Part shown: positions 43,834-52,017 of the stretch, in pieces
Layout: each line of letters begins with the position of its first letter
Numbering within the stretch: the stretch's first letter is position 1
Translations under genes and position numbers: made by a program
The notes under the pieces: model-generated
Database searches by the model: none
What the model saw: the letters and a program-made list of their open reading frames with translations, nothing else
What the model was told of the DNA's origin: nothing
Origin: Nocardioides sp. CFH 31398
GTDB taxonomy: Bacteria > Actinomycetota > Actinomycetes > Propionibacteriales > Nocardioidaceae
Length of the DNA: 64,000 nucleotides
NCBI RefSeq assembly: GCF_022436705.1
Contig: NZ_JAKUHT010000008.1
Span: 124,001-188,000, forward strand
Direction: 5' to 3'

Positions 43834-44655
43834 GTGAGCGAGTCGGACCGCACGGGCGCAGCCCCGCGGACGCGGACGGTCGTCGTCACCTTCCTCGGGT
43901 CGGTGGTGCGGCCGATGGGTGACTGGATGCCCATCGGCGGGGCCGTCGACCTGCTCGGCGAGGTCGGGCTCGACCCGACCAGCGTCCGCACCGCCGTGTT
44001 CCGCCTCAAGAAGCGCGGCTGGCTGGGGTCGCAGACGCGGGGCGGCGTCCGCGGCTACGCCCTGACCCGGCAGGCGCTGTCGTCGCTCGCCGCGGGCGAC
44101 GAGGTCATCTGGCACGCCCGCCGCCCCGCCCCGCTGGACGAGGGGTGGTGCGTCGTGAACTTCTCGGTGCCGGAGGCCGAGCGCGCCAAGCGTCACCAGC
44201 TCCGCTCGCACCTCGCCGCGCTGGGCTTCGGCAACGTGGGGACGGCCATGTGGATCGCGCCGGCCCGCATGCGGGCGGCGGCCGAGCAGGCCATCGCCGA
44301 GCTCGAGCTGACGTCGTACTCGGCGGTGTTCGTCGGGCCCCACGTCGGCGGGCAGGACCTGCGGACCCTCGTGGCCCGCAGCTGGGACCTCGACGGCATC
44401 GCGGACGGCTACCGGGCGTTCCTGGCCCACTTCGGCGACACCGGGACGGCGACCCCGTTCGCGTCGTACGTCTCGCTGGTCGACCACTGGCGCAAGCTGC
44501 CGTTCCGCGACCCCGGGCTGCCGCCCGAGCTGCTGCCCGCCGACTGGCCGGCCGGCGACGCGCTCGCGCTGTTCGAGGGCCTCGTCGCGCTCCTCGAGCC
44601 CCCTGCCCTCGCCCACGCGGGACAGCGCTGGACCCCGGCCTCCGCCGCGGGCTGA
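43834..44655 (+). CDS. PaaX-family transcriptional repressor (anthranilate module)
   Basis: 273 residues from GTG 43834 with GGGGGAGG upstream. N-terminal winged helix (TVVVTFLGSVVRPMGDWMPI, VGLDPTSVRTAVFRLKKRGW), then the PaaX middle and C-terminal domains (WCVVNFSVPEAERAKRHQLR, SWDLDGIADGYRAFLAHFGD). PaaX proteins bind aryl-CoA thioesters and release DNA. As last gene of the operon it most likely senses 2-aminobenzoyl-CoA or a later thioester. Distinct from the second PaaX protein at 49-50 kb. Confidence 0.88.
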   Translation: MSESDRTGAAPRTRTVVVTFLGSVVRPMGDWMPIGGAVDLLGEVGLDPTSVRTAVFRLKKRGWLGSQTRGGVRGYALTRQALSSLAAGDEVIWHARRPAPLDEGWCVVNFSVPEAERAKRHQLRSHLAALGFGNVGTAMWIAPARMRAAAEQAIAELELTSYSAVFVGPHVGGQDLRTLVARSWDLDGIADGYRAFLAHFGDTGTATPFASYVSLVDHWRKLPFRDPGLPPELLPADWPAGDALALFEGLVALLEPPALAHAGQRWTPASAAG

Positions 44656-44703
44656 GGCATCGACCGACACCCGCTGACGGCCTGAGGTGGACGAGCGACT
44701 TCC

Positions 44704-44813
44704 TGAGGTGGTCGAGCAGTGAGGAGCGCCAGCGACGAGCGCGTCGAGACCGCCGTCGGCTGACCGAGGTCTCGACGCCGCTCCCTCGCCAGGGCTCGGT
44801 CGCTGCTCGACCA
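44704..44813. repeat. Dispersed palindromic repeat element (copy B)
   Basis: TGAGGTGGTCGAGCAGTGAG...GCGTCGAGACC (44704-44751) is followed by its inverted partner GAGGTCTCGACGCCGCTCCC...CTGCTCGACCA (44766-44813), giving a long imperfect hairpin in the 229-bp gap after the paaX-like gene. Confidence 0.75.
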
Positions 44814-44884
44814 GCGGTGGTCGCTCGGTTTCCGCGTGCGATGACCCGACCCACCCCTGGCCGCCCTCCTGGGAGGATGCGGTC

Positions 44885-46063
44885 ATGGGTGGGAACCACG
44901 CACGGACGGCTGCGCCCGAGACCCGACGGATGCGGCGGCTGGCGCTGCTGCTGGTCGTACCCGTCGCCGCCCTGACGGTGCTGGGACTCGTGCTGCTGTG
45001 GCCCTCCGAGGGCGTCGACTCCGCGGACGGGCTCGCCGCCGCCTCCCAGGACGCCACCGTGACCGCGATCGACGCGCAGCCCTGCGAGGCCTCGCTGCCG
45101 GACGACGTCAACGGCTGCGGGACCGCCGGGATCCTGCTCGAGGAGTCCGACACCGACGTGGAGGTGGCGCTGCCCAACGGGGCCGGGGCGCCGCGCGTGT
45201 CGGTCGGCGACGACGTGGTGGTCACCGAGGCCGAGGGCCCGGACGGGACGACGTACACGATCGTCGACCACCAGCGCGGCACCGGCATGGTGCTGCTCCT
45301 GGGCGTGTTCGCGCTGGCCCTGGTGGCGTTCGGGCGGTTGCGGGGGCTGGCGGCGCTGTTCGGCCTGGCGGTGACCTTCGGGGTGCTGCTGCTGTTCGTC
45401 GTCCCGGCCGTGCTGGCGGGCTCGAGCCCCGTCCTGGTCGCGATCGTCGGGGCCGCACTGATCGTGCTGACCGTCCTCTACCTCACCCACGGCCTCACGC
45501 TGGTCACCACCGTGGCCGTGGTCGGGACGCTCGCCAGCCTCGCGCTGACCGGGGTGCTCGCCCTCGTCGCCACCGCCGGTCTGAACCTCACCGGCGTCAC
45601 GGACGACCTGTCCGGCTCCGTGTTCACGACGTACGGCGTCGACATGGCCGGTCTGCTCGTCGCCGCGATCATCATCGGCTCGGTCGGGGTCCTGGACGAC
45701 GTCACGGTGACGCAGTCCGAGACCGTCGCGGAGCTCGCCGCGGCGGACCCGACGTCCGGCGTCCGCGGCCTGTACGCCGCCGCCTCGCGCGTGGGTCGCG
45801 CCCACATCGCCTCGGTCGTCAACACCATCGTGCTGGCGTACGCCGGGTCGACGCTGCCGCTGCTCCTGCTGATCGTCGCCGACAACTCGTCGTTCACCGG
45901 CGTGGTCACCACCCAGCTCGTCGCGCAGGAGATCGCCCGCAGCGCCGTCGCGACCCTCGGACTGGTCGCCGCGGTGCCGATCACGACACTGCTGGCCGCC
46001 TTCGTCATCCGGCGCGGTCGCCCCGCCGCGGAGACTCAGCCGGCCCGCCCCACGGGGACGTGA
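44885..46063 (+). CDS. YibE/F-family membrane protein
   Basis: 392 residues. One N-terminal segment (LALLLVVPVAALTVLGLVLL), an extracytoplasmic domain with two cysteines (QPCEASLPDDVNGCG), then about seven membrane segments matching YibE/F (GMVLLLGVFALALVAFGRLR, GLLVAAIIIGSVGVLDDVTV, NTIVLAYAGSTLPLLLLIVA). The family is widespread in Gram-positives and unassigned. Its last 28 bp overlap the convergent hydrolase gene. Confidence 0.87.
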   Translation: MGGNHARTAAPETRRMRRLALLLVVPVAALTVLGLVLLWPSEGVDSADGLAAASQDATVTAIDAQPCEASLPDDVNGCGTAGILLEESDTDVEVALPNGAGAPRVSVGDDVVVTEAEGPDGTTYTIVDHQRGTGMVLLLGVFALALVAFGRLRGLAALFGLAVTFGVLLLFVVPAVLAGSSPVLVAIVGAALIVLTVLYLTHGLTLVTTVAVVGTLASLALTGVLALVATAGLNLTGVTDDLSGSVFTTYGVDMAGLLVAAIIIGSVGVLDDVTVTQSETVAELAAADPTSGVRGLYAAASRVGRAHIASVVNTIVLAYAGSTLPLLLLIVADNSSFTGVVTTQLVAQEIARSAVATLGLVAAVPITTLLAAFVIRRGRPAAETQPARPTGT

Positions 46064-46983
46064 CGGCGCAGGAAGTCGAGGTAGGCCGCCACCGCGGTCT
46101 CGAAGGGCTCACCGAGGTAGATCTCGAAGTGCCCGACGGGGTAGGTGAGGACCTCGGCCCGTGGCGCCCGGGACACCTGGCGGCGGGCGCGCCCGCTCGG
46201 CGCGACCGTGTCGGAGGCGCACAGCGCCACGAGCAGGGGGCAGCGCACCCGCGACGCCCGTCGTCCGGGGGCGTAGCGGAGCACGTCGAACAGCGACCGC
46301 GCGGTGAGGCGGTCGTCGACCGTCGCCCCCTCCGCCAGTGAGGTGATCCCGGGCAGGGCGTCGTGGGACGTCATGAAGGCCGTCGTGCCCGGCTCCCCGG
46401 CGGCCGGCCTGTACGCCGGCGCCCGGCCGAGCGCACCCCGCACACGGTCCGCGACGGCCACGGCGGTCAGGCGGACGCTCGTCGTGGGCGGGACGGCGAG
46501 GGCCGAGGCGACGCCGTCGGTGAACGGGCACTGGGCGATCGCGGCGGCGAGGCGGTGGTCCTCCGCGGCGAGGCTGATCGCGTGGCCGCCGCCGAAGCTG
46601 GTGCCCCACACGACGACCCGGTCGGCGTCCACGCCCTCGAGGCCGCGGACGTGCGCGACCGCCGCGCGCCAGTCCTCGAGCTGTCGGCGCACGGACAGCA
46701 GCTGGCGGGGCTCGCCGCTGCTGTCACCGAAGTGGCGGTAGTCGAGGACCAGGCAGACGTACCCGGCCGCGACGAACCGCTCGGCGTACGCCGCGAGGCG
46801 CATCGCGCGGGTCCCTCCCAGGCCGTGGCCGAGCACGACCGCGGGTCGCGCGCGGGGGTGTCCGTCGTCCGGGCGGTACAGCCACGCCGCGCAGGTGCCG
46901 TCGCCGCTCGGGAAGCTCGTCTCCTCGCGCACGGGCGGCAGTGTGCCGGAGAAAAGTGTGACATCTCTTGTTGTTTCCGTCAC
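46036..46983 (-). CDS. Alpha/beta hydrolase (dienelactone-hydrolase-like)
   Basis: 315 residues. Oxyanion HGLGGTR, nucleophile Ser129 in VVVWGTSFGGGHA, acid CASDTVAP and His in VGHFEIY make a full catalytic triad. The extended N-terminus and GLGGTRAMRLAAYAERFVAA pattern fit the dienelactone-hydrolase/acetyl-xylan-esterase-like group. It is divergent from boxB with a 46-bp gap that contains the shared box operator motif, so it may be co-regulated and act on a lactone or thioester of the benzoate pathway. Confidence 0.82.
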   Translation of the reverse strand: MTETTRDVTLFSGTLPPVREETSFPSGDGTCAAWLYRPDDGHPRARPAVVLGHGLGGTRAMRLAAYAERFVAAGYVCLVLDYRHFGDSSGEPRQLLSVRRQLEDWRAAVAHVRGLEGVDADRVVVWGTSFGGGHAISLAAEDHRLAAAIAQCPFTDGVASALAVPPTTSVRLTAVAVADRVRGALGRAPAYRPAAGEPGTTAFMTSHDALPGITSLAEGATVDDRLTARSLFDVLRYAPGRRASRVRCPLLVALCASDTVAPSGRARRQVSRAPRAEVLTYPVGHFEIYLGEPFETAVAAYLDFLRRHVPVGRAG

Positions 46984-46996
46984 GAGAGTGTAGAAC
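46968..46996 (+). promoter_or_regulatory. boxB promoter
   Basis: TTGTTG (46968-46973), 17-bp spacer, TAGAAC (46991-46996); the boxB ATG is 34 bp downstream. The -10 lies inside the 21-bp motif shared with the boxC promoter. Confidence 0.6.
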
Positions 46997-46997
46997 G
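46977..46997. promoter_or_regulatory. Candidate operator shared by boxB and boxC (copy 1)
   Basis: CCGTCACGAGAGTGTAGAAC+G on the + strand; its reverse complement matches 50181-50201 at 16 of 21 positions (CGTTCnACACnCnCnTGACGG). It covers the boxB spacer and -10, an ideal place for repression by the PaaX-like protein. Confidence 0.6.
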
Positions 46998-47029
46998 TAA
47001 GGACCTACTTCGCTCACGAGGAGACCGCG

Positions 47030-48514
47030 ATGACGACCGTTGACGACCCGCGCACCGGAGCCGCTCCCGAGCCCACCGGCCCGGTCAGCACCATCGACTA
47101 CGACGAGCGCATCCCGAACAACGTGAACCTCGCCGGGGACCGTCGCCTGCAGCGCGCCCTCGAGGGCTGGCAGCCGAAGTTCCTCGACTGGTGGAAGACC
47201 CTCGGCCCGGCCCTGCCGACCGAGGACGTCTACCTCCGCACCGCGATCGCCGTGGGCCGCGACGGGTGGGCCCACTTCGAGCACGTGCCGATGGAGGAGT
47301 ACCGCTGGGGCATCTTCCTCGCCGAGCAGAACCCCGACCGCCAGATCGCCTTCGGCAAGCACAAGGGTGAGCCGGCCTGGCAGGAGGTGCCGGGCGAGCA
47401 CCGCGCCGACCTCATGCGCCTCATCGTCATCCAGGGCGACACCGAGCCGGCGTCCGTCGAGCAGCAGCGCATCCTCGGCAACACCGCGCCGAGCATCTAC
47501 GACCTGCGCAACCTGTTCCAGGTCAACGTCGAGGAGGGCCGCCACCTCTGGGCGATGGTCTACCTCCTGCACGCCTACTTCGGGCGCGAGGGCCGCGAGG
47601 AGGCCGAGCAGCTGCTGAAGCGCAACTCGGGCGACCTCGACGCGCCGCGCATCCTCGGGGCCTTCAACGAGGAGACCACCGACTGGCTGCAGTTCTTCAT
47701 GTTCACCTACTTCACCGACCGCGACGGCAAGTACCAGCTCGGCACGCTGAAGGAGTCGGCGTTCGACCCGCTGGCGCGCACCTGCGAGTTCATGCTCAAG
47801 GAGGAGGCGCACCACATGTTCGTCGGCACCACCGGCGTGCAGCGCACCGTGGAGCGCACCGCCGAGGTCATGAAGGCGAACGGCGGCACGGCGGGCTTCG
47901 AGGACGGCGTGATCCCGCTGGACGTCATCCAGAAGTACCTCAACTTCCAGTTCTCGGTGTCGATGGACCTGTTCGGCTCCGAGCAGTCGACCAACGCGGG
48001 CAACTACTACTCCTCCGGGCTCAAGGGCCGCTGGCAGGAGACGCGCCGCAAGGACGACCACGTGCTCCTCGACGACGAGCGCGAGATGAACTACGTCGAG
48101 GACGGCCAGATCAAGCAGAGGACCGTCCCGATGCTGAGCGCCCTCAACCTCGACCTGCGCGACGAGTACGTCGCCGACTGCGCCAACGGCGTCCGCCGCT
48201 GGAACCAGGAGCTCGAGGACGCCGGCCTCACCGAGCGACTCTTCCTGCCGCACGAGGGCTTCAACCGCAAGGTGGGCGTCTACGCCAACCACCACGTCAG
48301 CCCCGAGGGCGAGGTCCTCGACGACGCCACGTGGGAGGCGGAGGTCGACGGCTGGCTGCCCTCCGACGAGGACCGCCGCCAGGTCGCCGCGCTCATGGTG
48401 CCGGTCTACGAGTACGGCGAGTTCGCCCCGTGGATCGCCGCGCCCAAGACCGGCATCAACGACCAGCCGGTCGAGTTCGACTACGTCCACCTCGCCGAAG
48501 AGGGCATGGCCTGA
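47030..48514 (+). CDS. boxB: Benzoyl-CoA 2,3-epoxidase, diiron subunit BoxB
   Basis: 494 residues with ribosome site GAGGAGA. Diiron signatures EEGRHLW (168-174) and EEAHHMFVG (258-266). With a fixed offset of 19, Glu139, Glu169, His172, Asp230, Glu259 and His262 match the diiron ligands I recall for Azoarcus evansii BoxB. The enzyme inserts oxygen into benzoyl-CoA to form the 2,3-epoxide, with electrons from a reductase. Here those electrons likely come from the separate reductase and ferredoxin at 53.7-55.0 kb. Transcription appears controlled by the operator in its promoter. Confidence 0.95.
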   Translation: MTTVDDPRTGAAPEPTGPVSTIDYDERIPNNVNLAGDRRLQRALEGWQPKFLDWWKTLGPALPTEDVYLRTAIAVGRDGWAHFEHVPMEEYRWGIFLAEQNPDRQIAFGKHKGEPAWQEVPGEHRADLMRLIVIQGDTEPASVEQQRILGNTAPSIYDLRNLFQVNVEEGRHLWAMVYLLHAYFGREGREEAEQLLKRNSGDLDAPRILGAFNEETTDWLQFFMFTYFTDRDGKYQLGTLKESAFDPLARTCEFMLKEEAHHMFVGTTGVQRTVERTAEVMKANGGTAGFEDGVIPLDVIQKYLNFQFSVSMDLFGSEQSTNAGNYYSSGLKGRWQETRRKDDHVLLDDEREMNYVEDGQIKQRTVPMLSALNLDLRDEYVADCANGVRRWNQELEDAGLTERLFLPHEGFNRKVGVYANHHVSPEGEVLDDATWEAEVDGWLPSDEDRRQVAALMVPVYEYGEFAPWIAAPKTGINDQPVEFDYVHLAEEGMA

Positions 48515-48515
48515 C

Positions 48516-49082
48516 ATGACCGCCGAGCAGTCGAGCCTCGCGGGCCCGCTCGAGTGGGTCCGCGAGGAGTCCCCGACGTGGGACGCCGACAAGGTCCGCG
48601 TCATCGGCGGCGCGCCGGAGGGCGCCTTCGTCCTCCCGTTCGCCGACGACGAGGCCCTGCCCGGGGACTGGTTCTCGGCGCGGGACGCCGACGGCACCGT
48701 CGTCGGCTACGGGCGCCTGGACACCACCTGGGGCGGTGACGCGGAGATCCTCCTCGCCGTCGACCCCGGGCGGCAGGAGTCCGGCGTCGGCTCCTTCGTC
48801 CTCGAGCACCTCGAGGCGGAGGCCGCGGCCCGCGACATCAACTACATCCACAACCGGATCCGCGACCACGCCCAGCGCGACGTCGTCCACGACTGGCTGG
48901 TCGTGCGCGGGTTCCGGGGCCCGGTGGACGGCGACCTGCGCAAGCGCGTCGGCGCCGGCGGACGACGTCCCGCCCCGGCGGCGCGTCCCGCGTCGTACGC
49001 CGCGGCGGGCGTGCCCGACGGTCGCGGCCCCGGCCACGAGGAGCAGGGCGGCTACGTGGACGTGGAGGAGCACCAGTACTGA
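48516..49082 (+). CDS. GNAT-family N-acetyltransferase in the box cluster
   Basis: 188 residues, 1 bp after the boxB stop. A short GNAT core: GRLDTTWGGDAEILLAVDPG then ESGVGSFVLEHLEAEAAARD (acetyl-CoA loop) and HDWLVVRGF. The C-terminal 40 residues are Gly/Pro-rich, ending DVEEHQY. Actinobacterial boxB genes are often followed by this protein, to my recollection, but its substrate is unknown; it may acetylate a pathway protein or by-product. Confidence 0.78.
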   Translation: MTAEQSSLAGPLEWVREESPTWDADKVRVIGGAPEGAFVLPFADDEALPGDWFSARDADGTVVGYGRLDTTWGGDAEILLAVDPGRQESGVGSFVLEHLEAEAAARDINYIHNRIRDHAQRDVVHDWLVVRGFRGPVDGDLRKRVGAGGRRPAPAARPASYAAAGVPDGRGPGHEEQGGYVDVEEHQY

Positions 49083-49103
49083 GCCGGTGACCGGCGGTGG
49101 CCG

Positions 49104-49203
49104 AGGTGGTCGAGCAGCGACGAGCGCCGCCCGGGGTGGTCGAGCAGCGAGGAGCGCCGCCCGCGGTCCCTCGCCAGGGCTCGGTCACTGCTCGACCACC
49201 TCA
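49104..49203. repeat. Dispersed palindromic repeat element (copy C)
   Basis: Two direct left arms, AGGTGGTCGAGCAGCGACGA (from 49104) and GGTGGTCGAGCAGCGAGGAG (from 49135), face one right arm GGTCCCTCGCCAGGGCTCGG...CTGCTCGACCACCTCA (49165-49203). It fills the gap between convergent genes. Confidence 0.75.
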
Positions 49204-49241
49204 GGGCGGGGGTCGAGGTGGTCGGCCACCCCCGGGTCGGC

Positions 49242-50096
49242 TCAGATGCGGTCGGACGCCTCGGACTGCAGGCGGGCCCAGACGCGCTGTGCGTCGGCGT
49301 GCCAGGCCGCGTGGCGGTCGTGGAAGACCGCCGCCGCGCGGGGGCCCGGCCAGTCGTCGTCCAGCAGCTCGCCGGGCAGGTCGGGGTCGAGGAACGGGAA
49401 GCGGCGCCACTCCTGCACCAGCTCGACCTGGGCCGCGAACGCCTCGTCGGCGTCCGCCACCCGGCGGCCGTCGAAGGTCTCCAGGAAGCTCCGGTAGCGC
49501 TCGGTCAGGCCCGCGAGGTCCCAGGCCGCGTCGACGAGCGAGCCCTCGTCACCGATGCCGGCGGTGGGTCCGACCCAGGCGACGGTCTGGTCGCCGAGTC
49601 CCAGCTCGTCGATGACCTCGCCGACCTCGGCGGCCTTCTCGGCGTCGGGGGAGACCCACAGCCCCGAGTAGGGCGAGCCCATCCCGAGCCACGTCAGCCG
49701 GGTGCGCAGGCGGTGCCGCAGGCGGCGCTGCGTCTCCGGGATCGAGACGGTCAGCACCAGCCAGCGGCCGTCCCAGGCGTGCGAGGAGCGCAGGAAGCCG
49801 TAGATGCGCGTGGTGCCCTCCGCCAGGAGCTCGGCACCGCGGGGGGTGAGGGACCACGCCGTCCGGCGGCCGTGCCGCTCCGAGGCGAGCAGGTCCTCCG
49901 CGCTCGTGCGGGCGAGGGCCTGCCGCGCGGCGCGCTGCTCCACCCCGAGGCGGGAGAGGGCGTCCAGGACGGTCGCGGTCCACACCGGCTCGTCGCGGGG
50001 CAGCGCGAACTCGCCGAGGATCGTGAGCAGCAGCGACCGCGCGGACGCCGAGCCGACCTCGCGGCGCCGCGTCAGGGCGGTCGGGCTCTCGCTCAC
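49242..50096 (-). CDS. PaaX-family transcriptional repressor (box module)
   Basis: 284 residues from the GTG at 50096 with AGGAGAG upstream; the frame is open 32 codons further, but that part overlaps the boxC promoter and operator. Winged helix SARSLLLTILGEFALPRDEP and GVEQRAARQALARTSAEDLL, then PaaX domains (WLVLTVSIPETQRRLRHRLR, AAWDLAGLTERYRSFLETFD). It is divergent from boxC and close to the candidate operator at 50181-50201. The likely inducer is benzoyl-CoA or a box-pathway CoA ester. Confidence 0.87.
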   Translation of the reverse strand: MSESPTALTRRREVGSASARSLLLTILGEFALPRDEPVWTATVLDALSRLGVEQRAARQALARTSAEDLLASERHGRRTAWSLTPRGAELLAEGTTRIYGFLRSSHAWDGRWLVLTVSIPETQRRLRHRLRTRLTWLGMGSPYSGLWVSPDAEKAAEVGEVIDELGLGDQTVAWVGPTAGIGDEGSLVDAAWDLAGLTERYRSFLETFDGRRVADADEAFAAQVELVQEWRRFPFLDPDLPGELLDDDWPGPRAAAVFHDRHAAWHADAQRVWARLQSEASDRI

Positions 50097-50180
50097 GGGC
50101 TCTCCTCTCGCGGCGGCGGGCCGGTCGAGGTGCCGGCGGAGACGGGTGGACAGGGTGTCACGGCGCAGCCTGCCACAATT

Positions 50181-50201
50181 CGTTCCACACACACTTGACG
50201 G
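50181..50201. promoter_or_regulatory. Candidate operator shared by boxB and boxC (copy 2)
   Basis: CGTTCCACACACACTTGACG+G. It overlaps the -35 of the boxC promoter and is the inverted counterpart of the boxB motif (16 of 21 identical). It lies between the divergent PaaX-like gene and boxC. Confidence 0.6.
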
Positions 50202-50222
50202 CTTACCAACTTTACGTAGAGT
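50195..50222 (+). promoter_or_regulatory. boxC promoter
   Basis: TTGACG (50195-50200), 16-bp spacer, TAGAGT (50217-50222), 61 bp before the boxC ATG. The region is AT-rich for this genome. Confidence 0.6.
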
Positions 50223-50283
50223 GTTTCACCTCACGCCGGAGGTCCGTCCGAGCCGAGCCAGGTCCTGACCGAGAGGTGCCCAC

Positions 50284-52014
50284 ATGACTGCCGTCCAGCA
50301 CGACGAGCCGGAGACCCAGACCGCCGCACCGGGCCCCGACGCCGGCACCGTGGCCCCGCCGGTCGTCGACTTCGACACCCACCCGGACCGCTACCGGCAC
50401 TGGCGCCTCGACGTCGACGGCGAGGTCGCGACGCTGACCCTCGCGGTCGCCGAGGACGGCGGACTCGTCCCGGGCTACGAGCTGAAGATGAACTCCTACG
50501 ACCTCGGCGTCGACATCGAGCTGCACGACGCCGTCCAGCGGCTGCGCTTCGAGCACCCGGGCGTCAAGGCGGTCGTCGTCACCGGCGGGCTGGACCGGAT
50601 GTTCTGCGCCGGCGCGAACATCCGGATGCTCGCCCAGTCGTCCCACGCCTGGAAGGTGAACTTCTGCAAGTTCACCAACGAGACCCGCAACGGCATCGAG
50701 GACGCCACCGAGAACAGCGGCCAGACCTACCTCGCCGCCCTCAACGGGACGGCGGCCGGCGGTGGCTACGAGCTGGCCCTGGCGTGCGACGACATCGTCC
50801 TGATCGACGACGGCAGCTCGACCGTGTCGCTGCCGGAGGTGCCGCTGCTCGGCGTGCTGCCCGGCACCGGCGGGCTGACCCGGGTCGTGGACAAGCGCCT
50901 CGTCCGCAAGGACCGCGCCGACCTGTTCGCGACCAAGTCCGAGGGCTACCGCGGCGAGACCGCCGTGAGGTGGGGCTTCGTCGACGCCACCTTCCCCAAG
51001 CGGGAGTGGACCGAGAAGCTCGCCGCCCGCGCCGCGGAGGCGGCGTCCCGCTCGTCGCGCCCCGGCGGTGAGGGCGTCACCCTGACGCCGCTCGACCGCA
51101 CCGAGGACGGCGACGCGATCACCTACCCCTACGTCCGCGCCGCGATCGCCCGCGACGCCCGCCGCGTCGACATCACGATCGAGGGGCCGACCGACGCGCC
51201 GCCCGCCGACGCCGCCGGCGTCCTGGCCGCCGGGGTCGACTACTGGCCGTTCGCGGTCGCCCGCGCCCTCGACGACCTGGTGCTGCGCCTGCGGACGAAC
51301 TCCCAGGACCTCGGCACCTGGACCTTCCGCACCGCCGGGGACCCCGCCGCCGTCCTCGCCTACGACGAGCAGCTGCGCGCGCTGGCCGACGACTGGTTCG
51401 TCAACGAGGTCCGTCACTTCCTCAAGCGTCTCTACAAGCGCCTCGACGTCACCAGCCGCAGCCTGATCGGCGTCGTCGAGCCGGGCAGCTGCTTCGCCGG
51501 CTTCCTCGCCGAGGTCCTGCTGGCCTGCGACCGGCAGTACATGCTGGAGGGCGTCTACGAGGACGTCGACCCCGACGCCGACCCGGCGACGATCACGCTG
51601 ACCCCCGCCAACGACGGCGACTACCCCATGGGCAACGGCCTCAGCCGGCTCGCCAGCCGCTTCTGGGGCCACGACGCCGACCTCGAGGCCGCCCGCGCCA
51701 CGTTCGGCACCGCCCTCGACGCGACCGCCGCCGACGACGCCGGGCTGGTGACCCTCGCGATGGACGACATCGACTTCGAGGAGGAGCTGCGGATCGTCCT
51801 GGAGGAGCGCGCCTCGCTGTCCCCGGACGCACTCACCGGCATGGAGGCCAACCACCGCTTCGTCGGCCCCGAGACCCTCGAGACGAAGGTCTTCGGCCGG
51901 CTCACCGCCTGGCAGAACTGGATCTTCAACCGACCGAACGCGTCCGGGCCGGAGGGAGCGCTGCGCCGCTACGGCAGCGGTCAGCGCGGCAGCTACGACT
52001 ACAAGCGGGTCTGA
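50284..52014 (+). CDS. boxC: 2,3-epoxybenzoyl-CoA dihydrolase BoxC
   Basis: 576 residues with GAGAGGTG upstream. Crotonase-fold protein of the size special to BoxC: oxyanion segments VVVTGGLDRMFCAGANIRML and LAALNGTAAGGGYELALACD, plus a second half with VEPGSCFAGFLAEVLLACDR and a C-terminal YGSGQRGSYDYKRV. BoxC opens the epoxide ring with two waters, giving 3,4-dehydroadipyl-CoA semialdehyde and formate. The semialdehyde dehydrogenase BoxD is not in the window. It starts a run boxC-ligase-reductase-ferredoxin-amidohydrolase-DUF6158. Confidence 0.95.
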   Translation: MTAVQHDEPETQTAAPGPDAGTVAPPVVDFDTHPDRYRHWRLDVDGEVATLTLAVAEDGGLVPGYELKMNSYDLGVDIELHDAVQRLRFEHPGVKAVVVTGGLDRMFCAGANIRMLAQSSHAWKVNFCKFTNETRNGIEDATENSGQTYLAALNGTAAGGGYELALACDDIVLIDDGSSTVSLPEVPLLGVLPGTGGLTRVVDKRLVRKDRADLFATKSEGYRGETAVRWGFVDATFPKREWTEKLAARAAEAASRSSRPGGEGVTLTPLDRTEDGDAITYPYVRAAIARDARRVDITIEGPTDAPPADAAGVLAAGVDYWPFAVARALDDLVLRLRTNSQDLGTWTFRTAGDPAAVLAYDEQLRALADDWFVNEVRHFLKRLYKRLDVTSRSLIGVVEPGSCFAGFLAEVLLACDRQYMLEGVYEDVDPDADPATITLTPANDGDYPMGNGLSRLASRFWGHDADLEAARATFGTALDATAADDAGLVTLAMDDIDFEEELRIVLEERASLSPDALTGMEANHRFVGPETLETKVFGRLTAWQNWIFNRPNASGPEGALRRYGSGQRGSYDYKRV

Positions 52015-52017
52015 GCC

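Noticed and set aside
41367..44009. 880-codon minus-strand frame opposite the fused monooxygenase
   Set aside because: Shadow of a gene with two complete, well-known domains on the plus strand.
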